From: Burkholderiales bacterium Ga0077543
GTDB taxonomy: Bacteria; Pseudomonadota; Gammaproteobacteria; Burkholderiales; Burkholderiaceae_C
Length of the DNA stretch: 64,000 nt
Reading direction: 5' to 3'
Assembly (NCBI GenBank): GCA_001464055.1
Contig: LNET01000038.1
Span: 62,001 to 126,000 of the forward strand
Both the position numbers and the translations under genes were made by a program. This document shows positions 34,702-43,142 of the stretch, one piece after another. The stretch's first letter is position 1, and each line of letters opens with the position of its first letter. Below the pieces are notes generated by a model that saw only the letters and a program-made list of their open reading frames with translations, searched no databases and was not told the DNA's origin.

Positions 34702-35322
34702 ATGCGCCCATCCCTCGCCCTGCTCCTGGCCTCGGCCTTCGTCGCGCCCGCCAAGGGCGCCGAGCCGCCGGCGCAACCCCCGGCCGCCGGCCTGCTGCCC
34801 TGCGACAGGCCGGTGCGGTTCGCGGCCGGCTGGTTTGCCGACCCCGAGGTGGACACCAGCAAGTCGACCGCCGACCTGAAGAAGATCAGCACGGGTGCCG
34901 GCGCTGGCGCCACGCCGCTGGGCCATGTCGTCGTGCAGACCAAGCTGGCGGTGCAGGCTCAGACGCACTGCCGGGGATACATCGTCAGGCTGGACTACGA
35001 ACAGCCGGTGCTGCGCGTGGCCAGCGAATTTCCACCCGGCAGCTGCGCCCATGCGCGGGTGATGAACCACGAACTCACGCATGTGCGCATCCACCGCGAC
35101 ATCGCGCGGCAGTTCCGCGAACTGCAGTACCCCTGGGCCGTTGGCGAGCGGGGTGAGGCCGGCAGCGCCGCAGACAGCGCCGCCATCCTGCGCTACGCGA
35201 AACACGAACTGGCCCGCCTGATGCGGGCCCAGGACCTGTTCGACAGCCCCGAGGAATATGCACGCAACGACAGCGCCTGTGGCGGGGAGATCGCGCGCCT
35301 GCTGAAGCCGGCCGGGAAGTGA
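34702..35322 (+). CDS. Secreted protein with HExxH metallopeptidase-like motif
   Basis: A 206-residue protein with a short signal peptide (MRPSLALLLASAFVAPAKGA). H123-E-L-T-H127 forms a zincin-type HExxH motif inside NHELTHVRIHRD, and a Cys pair elsewhere may form a disulfide. It lies between hmgA and a convergent lysR gene with no evident operon partner. The chosen ATG has GGGGGA upstream; an in-frame extension adds only low-complexity residues. Whether it is a true peptidase is unknown; no third zinc ligand is obvious. I do not recognise a named family. Confidence 0.65.
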   Translation: MRPSLALLLASAFVAPAKGAEPPAQPPAAGLLPCDRPVRFAAGWFADPEVDTSKSTADLKKISTGAGAGATPLGHVVVQTKLAVQAQTHCRGYIVRLDYEQPVLRVASEFPPGSCAHARVMNHELTHVRIHRDIARQFRELQYPWAVGERGEAGSAADSAAILRYAKHELARLMRAQDLFDSPEEYARNDSACGGEIARLLKPAGK

Positions 35323-35362
35323 AGGCCGCGCGGTGGGTGGGCCGCAAGGGCGAAGGCCCCGC

Positions 35363-36283
35363 TCAGGCCCGCGGCTCGTCCATGCGCTGCACCGCACGGT
35401 GCATCAACGCCCGCAGCCACACCAGGCCGGGGTCCTGCGTGCGGTACTTGTGCCATTGCATGGCCTGCTGCATCGACTCCAGCGGGAACGGCGGCGCGCG
35501 CAGCGCCAGCGGCCAGCCTTGTGCAAACAGGCGCGCCAGCCGCGCATGCACGGTGGCGACGTATTCGGTGCCCATCACCAGCGCCGGCAGCATCGCAAAG
35601 CCAAAGGTTTGCACGGCGACGCTGCGGCTGATGCCGTATCGGCGAATGGACCAGCCCTCGAACGACTCGCCGGCCGTGCCTGGCGGCTGCATCACCACAT
35701 GGTGGGCGGCACTGTAGCGGTCGAAGCTGAAATCGCCCTGCGCGAGTGCGCTTTCACGCCACATCACGCACTCGAAGTCCTCGTCGTACAGCAGTTCTTC
35801 GGGATGGTCTGCCGACAGGAAGCCGCGCGGAATCACCAGCAGGTCGGCCTCACCGCGTTCGAGGTTGCGTTGCGGGTTGGCCACCTGCGGCAGCAGCTCG
35901 AAGCGGGCGCAGCAGCGCTGCTGCGCGGCCAGCGCCAGCAGGTGCGGCATCAACACGATCTGCGTGTAGTCGGACATGAAGATGCGGAAGGTGCGGTCGG
36001 TGGCCGCAGGGTCGAAGGCCGGCTGCGCGGCAATCGTGCTCTCGATGCGAACCAGCACGTCGCGCACCGCGTCGTGCAGCCCCTCCGCGCGTGGCGTGGG
36101 CTCCATCTTGCGGCCCACCTGTACGAGCAACTCATCGTCGAAGTAGTCGCGCAGGCGCGCCAGCGCGCTGCTCACCGCCGACGGCGTCAGGTTCAAACGC
36201 TCGGCCGCCCGCGTGACGCTGCGCTCGGTGAGCAGCACGTCCAAAGCCGTCAGGAGGTTGAGGTCGAGCCGGTTGAATCGCAT
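35363..36283 (-). CDS. NodD/FdeR-like LysR regulator
   Basis: A 306-residue LysR protein of the NodD subgroup. It begins MRFNRLDLNLLTALDVLLTE, almost the NodD opening, with the winged helix SVTRAAERLNLTPSAVSSALARLRDYF. NodD-type regulators and FdeR of Herbaspirillum respond to flavonoids such as naringenin. It diverges from a TonB receptor and a ~10-gene operon resembling the fde pathway, so flavonoid-dependent activation is the natural inference. It converges with the HExxH-protein gene, 40 bp between stops. Confidence 0.85.
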   Translation of the reverse strand: MRFNRLDLNLLTALDVLLTERSVTRAAERLNLTPSAVSSALARLRDYFDDELLVQVGRKMEPTPRAEGLHDAVRDVLVRIESTIAAQPAFDPAATDRTFRIFMSDYTQIVLMPHLLALAAQQRCCARFELLPQVANPQRNLERGEADLLVIPRGFLSADHPEELLYDEDFECVMWRESALAQGDFSFDRYSAAHHVVMQPPGTAGESFEGWSIRRYGISRSVAVQTFGFAMLPALVMGTEYVATVHARLARLFAQGWPLALRAPPFPLESMQQAMQWHKYRTQDPGLVWLRALMHRAVQRMDEPRA

Positions 36284-36328
36284 GCGGGGTTAACCCTCCA
36301 TCGTGAAGCGGCATCGAAAGCTGCTGTC

Positions 36329-36342
36329 AATCGAATTCGATT
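36329..36342. promoter_or_regulatory. Palindromic candidate LysR (nod-box-like) site
   Basis: A perfect 14-bp palindrome, AATCGAATTCGATT, 46 bp upstream of the lysR ATG in an A/T-rich stretch. It echoes the AATC...GATT elements of NodD boxes. The site faces both the regulator and the receptor operon. Confidence 0.55.
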
Positions 36343-36408
36343 TTCATAAAACGTGAGCCAGATCAATCTATCGGTTTCCCGATCGTGCAAAGCAACAGGA
36401 GACAAGGA

Positions 36409-36522
36409 ATGGCTCTAAGTACGGCGACACCCGACCTCGCGAACATGCGGCGAAGCGCTGCCCATGATCCGCAGATCTCAAGCCCACCGCCGGCCGCGCT
36501 CACGAGCGGCTGCGCTGCTTGA
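36409..36522 (+). CDS. Short 37-residue leader-type ORF
   Basis: A 37-codon frame with a strong ribosome-binding sequence (AGGAGACAAGGA directly before its ATG). Its TGA overlaps a TTG in the frame of the TonB-receptor gene (TTGA at 36519-36522). The receptor's own ATGs at 36534 and 36558 lack a Shine-Dalgarno sequence. It could be a leader peptide that couples translation to the receptor, or the eroded start of a longer gene. The product is Ala/Pro/Ser-rich without motifs. Confidence 0.45.
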   Translation: MALSTATPDLANMRRSAAHDPQISSPPPAALTSGCAA

Positions 36523-36557
36523 CCCGCTTTCGCATGGCCATCAACGCAAACACCGTC

Positions 36558-38906
36558 ATGACCCATTCACCCAGACCCCATCGTCTATCCGCCCTGGCCG
36601 TTGCTGCCAGCCTGGCCCTGGTGGCAGAAGCGGCGCTGGCACAAGCCACGGGCCAGCCCGCCGCAGCGCAGCCGAGTGCCGACACCGGCAGCTCGAACGA
36701 GAGAATCGTCGTCACCGCCCGCAAGCGCGTCGAACTGGTGGTCGATGTGCCGCTGGCCGTCACGGTCGTGGGCCGTGATCAGCTCGAGCGCGACCAGGTC
36801 AGCAACCTGAGCGACCTGGCGCGCACGACGCCCGCCCTCGAGATCAGCCAGAGTTTCGGCGGCGAGTCCAATGGCGGCGGCCGGCTGCGCGGCATCGGCA
36901 CGGGCGTGTTCAACCCCAGCGTCTCGCCGTCGGTTGCGCTGGTGGTGGACCAGGTCCCCATCGGGAACCTGGCGTTTCCCATGCTGTACGACCTGTCTGC
37001 CGTCGAGGTCTTGCGCGGGCCACAGGGCACGCTGTTCGGGCAAGGCGCGTCGGCCGGCGTGATCAACATCCGCAGCACGGCGCCTTCCACCACAGGCTTT
37101 GCGGTCAGGGGTGGCATCCAGTTCGCCGAAAAGGGCCGTGCGGGTTCGGAGTTCGGCGACCAGGTCGTCGATGCCGCCGTGAACGTGCCGCTGAACGACA
37201 AGATGGCGCTGCGCCTGGCCACGCAGCACCGCGTGGAGACGGGCCTGCAGCGTCGCATGAATGCCTCGGGCGGGCAGCCCGCGGGCCAGGACACCGAGAT
37301 CACCGATGTCGGCGTGCGTCTGCGCTTCCTGATGAAGCCGACCGACAACATCCAGGTCAACCTCAGTGCCGAGTACGGCCTGAACGAAAGTGATGGCCAG
37401 ATCTTTTTCGCCCCGGCCATTGCGCCGAACGCCACCACGCCTTTTGGTGCGCCGGGCAATACCTTGGGAGCCACATCGCTGGCGGCTCACCTGAACCCGG
37501 CGGGCTGCGCGATCACGGAATTCAGCCTGCGCGCGGAGCAGTACTGCGAGGCCGCACCCAGCTACACCGAGACGGAGGTCAGCGGCGTGTCCGCGGTCGT
37601 CGACTTCACGCTGTCGGACGCGCTGTCTATCACCTCGGTCACGGGCGTCCGGGAGCGCGTCTACCGCCAGTTCAGGCGCGAGTTCACGCGCCTGTCCACG
37701 GCGCCCTCGGCCGCCCGGGAACGGGTGGACGAGGATTCCGACGGCTTGTCGCAGGAACTCCGCGCCAGCTACGCGGGCGATGGCTTCGACCTGACCTTGG
37801 GCCTGGCCTACGCGAGTTTCGAATTCGAGAGCACGCCCCAGGGGAGCGAGCCCTTCACCTTCGGCTTGCGCCGGCAGGGCGATCGCATCGGCTTCGGCGT
37901 CTGCACGCTCAGCGGCGCCGTCTGCACCGTTCCGCCGGTGTTCACCAAGGAGATCACCCGCAACAAAACCCTGTCGGCGTTCACCGACGCCACGGTCAAG
38001 CTGCCGGCCAAGATGCAGGTGTTCGGCGGCCTGCGCGTGGACGATTTCAGCAACACCACGCGCACGGGCGCCAACACCCTCACGCCCACCTCGTCGCTGA
38101 CCACGGAAGACCGCGCGCTGTCCGGGCGCATCGGTCTGAGCTGGCAGCCGGTCAGGAACTCCAACCTCTATGGGTCGCTGTCGCGGGGTTACAAGCCGCC
38201 GGCGGTCGGCACCAACGCCGCGGGCCAGCTGTTCGAATTGCTGCCCGAGGAATCCGACGCGTTCGAACTCGGCGCGAAGCTGTTCACCCGCAACGTCCAA
38301 CTCACCGCCAACCTGTTCCACAACACCCTGAAGAACTTCCAGGGCCAGAGCAGCGTGTTCGTGGGGACGGCCCTGATCTCGACCCCACTGAACGTGCCCA
38401 AGCTGGTGGCCCAGGGCTTTGAGATCACGGCCACGGGCGACATCGGCAAGCACCTGAACGTCAGCGCCGGGTACCAGTACAACAACGTCAAGTACCCCGC
38501 CGGCTTCTCCGGGGACGACGGCCAGTCGCTGGGCGGCCGCCAATTCGTGCTCTCGCCGAGGCACAAGGTCTCGCTGTCCACCGAGTACAGCTTCGCGCTG
38601 ACCGGTGCCGTGGTGGGGTTCGTGAACGCCAACATCATTCACAAGAGCGAGACCCTGATGTCCTCTCGCAGCGACCCGCGCTACGTGTTCCCGGCGCATG
38701 AGATCGTGAACCTTGGCTTCGGTGCGAGAAGCGCCGACGGTCGCTGGAACGCCTCGGTCTTCGTGCGCAACCTGACCAAGGAGCGCCAGCCCATGGCCTT
38801 CCTGGCCGGTACCTTCGCCGGTCAGCTGGACGGCAGCATCCGCGCCTGGCCGGTGGGCGGCCTGACGGCGCGGGCGGTGGGTGTGCGCGCGGGCTTCAGC
38901 TTCTGA
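36558..38906 (+). CDS. TonB-dependent outer-membrane receptor
   Basis: A 782-residue receptor. The signal peptide (MTHSPRPHRLSALAVAASLA... to AALAQA) is followed by a TonB-box-like ERIVVTARKR. The plug domain includes LVVDQVPIG and the LRGPQGTLFGQGASAGVINI motif; the beta-barrel ends in Phe (AGFSF) as outer-membrane proteins do. The start is uncertain (36519 TTG, 36534 or 36558 ATG); 36558 gives the most normal signal peptide. It opens the fde-like operon and would import a bulky polyphenol such as a flavonoid, although siderophores cannot be excluded. Confidence 0.88.
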   Translation: MTHSPRPHRLSALAVAASLALVAEAALAQATGQPAAAQPSADTGSSNERIVVTARKRVELVVDVPLAVTVVGRDQLERDQVSNLSDLARTTPALEISQSFGGESNGGGRLRGIGTGVFNPSVSPSVALVVDQVPIGNLAFPMLYDLSAVEVLRGPQGTLFGQGASAGVINIRSTAPSTTGFAVRGGIQFAEKGRAGSEFGDQVVDAAVNVPLNDKMALRLATQHRVETGLQRRMNASGGQPAGQDTEITDVGVRLRFLMKPTDNIQVNLSAEYGLNESDGQIFFAPAIAPNATTPFGAPGNTLGATSLAAHLNPAGCAITEFSLRAEQYCEAAPSYTETEVSGVSAVVDFTLSDALSITSVTGVRERVYRQFRREFTRLSTAPSAARERVDEDSDGLSQELRASYAGDGFDLTLGLAYASFEFESTPQGSEPFTFGLRRQGDRIGFGVCTLSGAVCTVPPVFTKEITRNKTLSAFTDATVKLPAKMQVFGGLRVDDFSNTTRTGANTLTPTSSLTTEDRALSGRIGLSWQPVRNSNLYGSLSRGYKPPAVGTNAAGQLFELLPEESDAFELGAKLFTRNVQLTANLFHNTLKNFQGQSSVFVGTALISTPLNVPKLVAQGFEITATGDIGKHLNVSAGYQYNNVKYPAGFSGDDGQSLGGRQFVLSPRHKVSLSTEYSFALTGAVVGFVNANIIHKSETLMSSRSDPRYVFPAHEIVNLGFGARSADGRWNASVFVRNLTKERQPMAFLAGTFAGQLDGSIRAWPVGGLTARAVGVRAGFSF

Positions 38907-39010
38907 GCAGGGTCAGGCACTCCACCCGCCCATGTGGGCTCGCCAGCGGTCGTTCGATCCGGGCTGCGGCGTCTGCTGGCTTTCCTGTCCATCGCTCCAA
39001 GGAGATTCCC

Positions 39011-39511
39011 ATGCTCCCCCGCTGCTTCCTGCGCGCGCTCGTCGCCTTGTCCATCGCGGTTGGGGCCTCCAGCGCCACCGCGACCGACTCGCCTGGCGCC
39101 GTTTTCGACCGCTATGTCCAGGCCGTACACGCCACCGACATGGCGGCCGTCCGCGCGCTCATCTCGCCCGACGTGGAGCGCTCGAACTTCCGGCGCTGCA
39201 AGCCCGAGATGGACAACCCGACCTGCCTGGCGTTCTACATCGAGAGCACCGTGGTGGAGCCCAGGGCGAAGCTGACCGTCGTCAACCGCCGCCTGGAGGG
39301 CGACACGGTCATCGCCGACCTGGAAGTGCGCAGCTCGCTGTACACCCAGGCGGGCGTCGAGCGCATCCGGGGGCAGGACATCGTGCGCGTGCGCAACGGC
39401 CTGATCCACGGTTTCCGCTTCGTGCCCGACTTCAAGGATGAGCCCACCGCCATCTTCTTCGCCACGCTGGGTGTGGGCCCGCGGGCCGCACGTCCGGCCA
39501 CCAAGCCCTGA
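39011..39511 (+). CDS. Secreted SnoaL/NTF2-like protein
   Basis: A 166-residue protein with a signal peptide (MLPRCFLRALVALSIAVGAS..., cleavage near ATA). The NTF2-like body reads FDRYVQAVHATDMAAVRALISPDVE, then RIRGQDIVRVRNGLIHGFRFVPDF. AAGGAGA precedes the ATG. SnoaL-like domains often serve as small cyclases, isomerases or ligand binders; it lies between the TonB receptor and the hydrolase and shares their direction. The role is unknown, periplasmic, perhaps handling the imported substrate. Confidence 0.7.
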   Translation: MLPRCFLRALVALSIAVGASSATATDSPGAVFDRYVQAVHATDMAAVRALISPDVERSNFRRCKPEMDNPTCLAFYIESTVVEPRAKLTVVNRRLEGDTVIADLEVRSSLYTQAGVERIRGQDIVRVRNGLIHGFRFVPDFKDEPTAIFFATLGVGPRAARPATKP

Positions 39512-39525
39512 TCCTGACTCTGACC

Positions 39526-40692
39526 ATGTTCAAGTATTTCCCTACCAACTACGTCTGGAACCTCTCGGTCGACCTGGCCATCGAGATGGGCGCGCGCATC
39601 GGCGAGATCGAGGTCATGTGCGCGCCGCTGCAGGAGGCCGCCAAGGCGCCCGATGCCGCCGGCACCCAGGCCTTCCGCCAGACCTGGGTCGCCATGGCCG
39701 ACCGTCTTTGCGAGCTGGCCGCCGAGGACGAGGCGCGCGGCCGGCTGCTCTCGGCCGGCGAGAAACTGCGCCGCGCCTCCAGCTACCTGCTCACCGCCGA
39801 ACGGCTGCAGGCGCACGACGCACCGGGCCGCATCGCGCTGTACCGGCGCCAGCAGGCGCTGTTCATCAAGGGCTCGCGCTGGATGGGAGACCGCGTCGAG
39901 CGCGTCGAAATTCCCTACGAGGGCACGCACCTGTCGGCGCTGTACCTGCCGGCCACGGGCCTGCAGCCGGGCGCGCGCGCGCCGCTGCTGGTGCAGGTCA
40001 ACGGCCTGGACTCGACCAAGGAGATGAAGTACCTGGTGGGCCTGCCGGCCTGGCTGGCGCAGCGCGGCGTTTCGTCGCTGGTGGTCGACCAGCCCGGCAC
40101 CGGCGAGGCGCTGCGCCTGCACGGCCTGACCGCGCGCTTCGATGCCGAGCACTGGGCCAGCCGCGTGGTCGACTGGCTCGAGCAGCACCCGGCGGTGGAC
40201 GCCAAGCGCATCGGCTGCGAGGGCGTCTCGCTGGGCGGCTACCACTGCCCGCGCGCCGTGGCCTTCGAGCCCCGTTTTGCCGCCGGCGTGTGCTGGGGTG
40301 CCAACCACGACTGGCGCGACGTGCAGAAGAAGCGGCTGCAGAAAGAAGGCGACTTCCCCGTGCCGCACTACTGGGCGCACGTGTGCTGGACCTGGGGCGC
40401 CAAGGACATCGACGACTTCATGCGCATCGCCGAGAACGTGCACCTGGACGGCGTGGTCGAGAAGATCCGCGTGCCCTTCCTGGTGACGCACGGCGCCAAG
40501 GATTCGCAGATCCCGCTGAAGTGGGCCGAACGCACCTACGAGCAGCTGGTGAACAGCCCCAAGCGCGAACTCAAGGTCTTCACCGACCGCGAAGGTGGTG
40601 CGCAGCACGCCAGTTTCGACAACAGCATCAACGCCGGCCACTACATCGCCGACTGGGTCGCCGAGACCCTGGGCGCGAGCACGGCCGTCTGA
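39526..40692 (+). CDS. Alpha/beta hydrolase, FrsA/DHPON-hydrolase-like
   Basis: A 388-residue alpha/beta hydrolase with a helical N-terminal cap. The nucleophile elbow is GVSLGG. Asp in THGAKDSQIP and His in GGAQHASFD complete the triad. It resembles a group including dihydroxypseudooxynicotine hydrolase and fungal Ayg1-type enzymes that cleave C-C bonds next to a carbonyl. It is 14 bp after the SnoaL gene and 19 bp before a ring-cleavage dioxygenase, so C-C hydrolysis of a ring-fission or diketone product is likely. Confidence 0.78.
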   Translation: MFKYFPTNYVWNLSVDLAIEMGARIGEIEVMCAPLQEAAKAPDAAGTQAFRQTWVAMADRLCELAAEDEARGRLLSAGEKLRRASSYLLTAERLQAHDAPGRIALYRRQQALFIKGSRWMGDRVERVEIPYEGTHLSALYLPATGLQPGARAPLLVQVNGLDSTKEMKYLVGLPAWLAQRGVSSLVVDQPGTGEALRLHGLTARFDAEHWASRVVDWLEQHPAVDAKRIGCEGVSLGGYHCPRAVAFEPRFAAGVCWGANHDWRDVQKKRLQKEGDFPVPHYWAHVCWTWGAKDIDDFMRIAENVHLDGVVEKIRVPFLVTHGAKDSQIPLKWAERTYEQLVNSPKRELKVFTDREGGAQHASFDNSINAGHYIADWVAETLGASTAV

Positions 40693-40711
40693 CCCGACAA
40701 GGAGGAAAAGC

Positions 40712-41656
40712 ATGAACATCATCGGACCCGACGCGCTGGTCTTCGGCGTCGAGGACATCGCCGCCTGCAGCCGGTACCTGGTCGACTACGGCCTGAAGGA
40801 CGTGGGCAGCGGCCGCTTCGAGGCGCTGGACGGCACCGCCGTCGTGATCAAGGCCAAGGACGACGCCTCGCTGCCGCCGCCGCTGCGCACGGCCAGCCTG
40901 CTGCGCGAGACGGTGTACGGCGTGGCCGACACGGCGACGCTGGACGCCATCGAGGCCGAGCTGCGGCGCGACCGCGAGGTGCGCCGTGAAGGCGGCCTGC
41001 TGCGCTGCGTGGACGACATGGGCTTCGCACTCGCCTTCCAGGTGACGGTGCGGCGGCCTATCTCGCTGCCGGCCGAGACCGTCAACGCGCCCGGCGCCGC
41101 GCCACAGCGCGGGCCCAATGCCATCGGCGTGACGCGCGACATGCCGGCGCTGCCGCGCTCGCTGTCGCACGTCGTCTACTTCGTGCCCGACGCAGCCCGG
41201 GCCGAGGCCTTCTACACGCGGCTGGGTTTCGTCTGCACCGACCGCTTCACCGGTGTAGGCCCCTTCCTGCGGCCGGCCGGCACGCTGGAACACCACACCC
41301 TCTTCTTCATCCAGACGCCGCCGCACATGCTGGGCTGCGAGCACTTCACCTTCCACATGGGCGGGCCCACCGAGGTGATGATCGCCGGCCGCCGCTTCGT
41401 CGAGAAGGGCTACGAGAGCTTCTGGGGCCCAGGCCGGCACCTGTATGGCAGCAACTGGTTCTGGTACTTCAACTCGCCGCTGGGCTGCCATGTCGAGTAC
41501 GACGCCGACATGGACCTGCACGACGACACCTGGACGGCGCGCGAGGCGCCCATGGGCGCCGACAGCTCGCAGTCCTTCCTGTTCCAGTACCGCCAGGCCT
41601 GGGCGCCGGGCGGTCCGCCGCCCGGCGGTGCCGGCAAGCCCAGCGGTCCGCACTGA
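40712..41656 (+). CDS. VOC-family extradiol-type dioxygenase (FdeC-like)
   Basis: A 314-residue two-module vicinal-oxygen-chelate protein. Modules begin near DALVFGVEDIAACSRYLVDYG and SHVVYFVPDAARAEAFYTRLGF. Metal ligand candidates are the His in LEHHTLFFIQ and the Glu in GCHVEYD. GGAGG sits 9 bp before the ATG. Next to a Rieske ferredoxin and FAD monooxygenase it fits FdeC, the ring-cleaving dioxygenase of Herbaspirillum naringenin catabolism, which opens the hydroxylated A ring. Identification as FdeC is from arrangement and type, not direct comparison. Confidence 0.78.
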   Translation: MNIIGPDALVFGVEDIAACSRYLVDYGLKDVGSGRFEALDGTAVVIKAKDDASLPPPLRTASLLRETVYGVADTATLDAIEAELRRDREVRREGGLLRCVDDMGFALAFQVTVRRPISLPAETVNAPGAAPQRGPNAIGVTRDMPALPRSLSHVVYFVPDAARAEAFYTRLGFVCTDRFTGVGPFLRPAGTLEHHTLFFIQTPPHMLGCEHFTFHMGGPTEVMIAGRRFVEKGYESFWGPGRHLYGSNWFWYFNSPLGCHVEYDADMDLHDDTWTAREAPMGADSSQSFLFQYRQAWAPGGPPPGGAGKPSGPH

Positions 41657-41667
41657 GGGCGCCCTCG

Positions 41668-42018
41668 ATGCGCCTGTGCCACTTGAACGAACTGCCCGAC
41701 GGCGGCGCGCGCGGCTTCGACCCGCGCGCCAGCGGGCGTGACACCTTCTTCGTGGTTCGCCGCGGGCGCCGGCTCGATGCCTATGTGAACGCCTGCCCGC
41801 ACCATGGCACGCCGATGGCCTGGCGCAAGGACGCCTATCTCAATGCAGCGGGCGACCGCATCGTGTGCGCCGCGCACGGCGCGCAGTTCGAGATCGACAG
41901 CGGGCTGTGCACGCTCGGCCCCTGCCTGGGCGAGCACCTTCGCGCGCTGCCCCTGGCCCTGCACCATGACGGCGAGGTGCACCTCGCCGCCGACACCCCG
42001 AAGGACATTGACCCATGA
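41668..42018 (+). CDS. Rieske [2Fe-2S] ferredoxin-like protein (FdeD-like)
   Basis: A 116-residue Rieske protein with ligands CPHHG and CAAHG, correctly spaced. Small Rieske proteins next to flavin monooxygenases are unusual; the fde operon has one (FdeD) helping the FdeE/FdeC steps. It overlaps the monooxygenase start by 4 bp (ATGA). It may pass electrons to the dioxygenase or keep its iron reduced, as XylT-type ferredoxins do. Confidence 0.82.
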   Translation: MRLCHLNELPDGGARGFDPRASGRDTFFVVRRGRRLDAYVNACPHHGTPMAWRKDAYLNAAGDRIVCAAHGAQFEIDSGLCTLGPCLGEHLRALPLALHHDGEVHLAADTPKDIDP

Positions 42019-43142
42019 GCCTGGCCCAACGACGCATCCTCATCATCGGTGGCGGCTTCTCCGGCATGGCCGCTGCCATCGAGCTGCGCAAGCTCGGCGC
42101 CGAGGTCGACCTGATCGAGATCGACCCCGGCTGGCGCAGCTATGGCGCCGGCATCAGCCTGGGCGGCGCCACGCTGCGCGCCATGCGCACCCTGGGCATC
42201 CTCGAGGCCTTCCTGCGCGAGGGCAATGCCGCCGACGGCGTGAAGATCTGCCTGCCGCATGGCCCGCAGGTGGCCGAACTGCCGACGCCGCGCCTGGCCG
42301 GCCCTGACGTGCCGGGCGGCGGCGCCATCCTGCGGCCCGTGCTGGCGCGCATCCTCGCCGAGGCCACGCGAGCGGCCGGCACGAACGTCATGCTGGGCTG
42401 CACCTTCACCTCGATCACGCAGGATGCCGATGGGGTGGACGTGAGCTTCACCGACGGCCAGCGGCGCCGCTACGACCTGGTGATCGGCGCCGATGGCCTG
42501 TATTCGAAGACGCGCGAGGCGCTGTACCCGGACGCGCCCAAGCCGCGCTACAGCGGCCAGGCCTGCTGGCGCGCGGTGCTGCCGCGCCCGCCCGAGGTCA
42601 CGACCGCAACGATGTGGATGGGTCGGGTCAAGCCCGGCGTCAACCCGGTCTCCAAGACGCACATGTACTTGTTCGTCACAGAGCACCGGCCCAGCAACGA
42701 GCACGTCGATCCAGCCCGCTTCCCCACGCTGCTGCGCGAGCTGCTGGCCGATTTCCCGGCGCCAGTGTTGCAGCAGATCCGGGCGCAGATCAACGAAGAC
42801 TCGCAGATCGTCTTCCGTCCACTCGAGGCCCTGTTGATGCCGCGGCCGTGGTCGAAAGGCCGCGTCGTGCTGATCGGCGACACCGTGCACGCGACCACGC
42901 CGCACCTGGCCAGCGGCGCCTGCATCGGCATCGAGGACGCCATCGTGCTGGCCGAGGAGATCGGCCGTGCCGGTGCGGCGCCAGCGGCGCTGCAGGCCTT
43001 CGAGGTGCGCCGCTGGGAGCGCTGCCGGATGGTGGTCGAGAACTCCCTGCGCCTGGGCGAGATCGAGATGGCCGGCGGCGACAAGGAAGAGCACGGCCGC
43101 ATCATGCGCGACTCGCTGATGGCGCTGGCGCAGCCGATATGA
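42015..43142 (+). CDS. FAD-dependent aromatic monooxygenase (FdeE-like)
   Basis: A 375-residue group A flavin hydroxylase. IIGGGFSGMAAAIELRKLGA is the FAD fingerprint; DLVIGADGLYSKTR is the DG motif; VVLIGDTVHATTPHLASGACIGIEDAIVLAEE is the GD region. It resembles salicylate-hydroxylase-like enzymes. In H. seropedicae, FdeE 8-hydroxylates naringenin so that the A ring can be opened. Overlaps with the genes either side (4 bp each) show strict co-translation. Confidence 0.82.
   Translation: MSLAQRRILIIGGGFSGMAAAIELRKLGAEVDLIEIDPGWRSYGAGISLGGATLRAMRTLGILEAFLREGNAADGVKICLPHGPQVAELPTPRLAGPDVPGGGAILRPVLARILAEATRAAGTNVMLGCTFTSITQDADGVDVSFTDGQRRRYDLVIGADGLYSKTREALYPDAPKPRYSGQACWRAVLPRPPEVTTATMWMGRVKPGVNPVSKTHMYLFVTEHRPSNEHVDPARFPTLLRELLADFPAPVLQQIRAQINEDSQIVFRPLEALLMPRPWSKGRVVLIGDTVHATTPHLASGACIGIEDAIVLAEEIGRAGAAPAALQAFEVRRWERCRMVVENSLRLGEIEMAGGDKEEHGRIMRDSLMALAQPI

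Noticed and set aside
36585-38699. A 704-codon minus-strand frame opposite the TonB receptor
   Set aside because: No motifs, Arg/Gly/Gln-rich; the receptor frame has a signal peptide, plug motifs and a terminal Phe.
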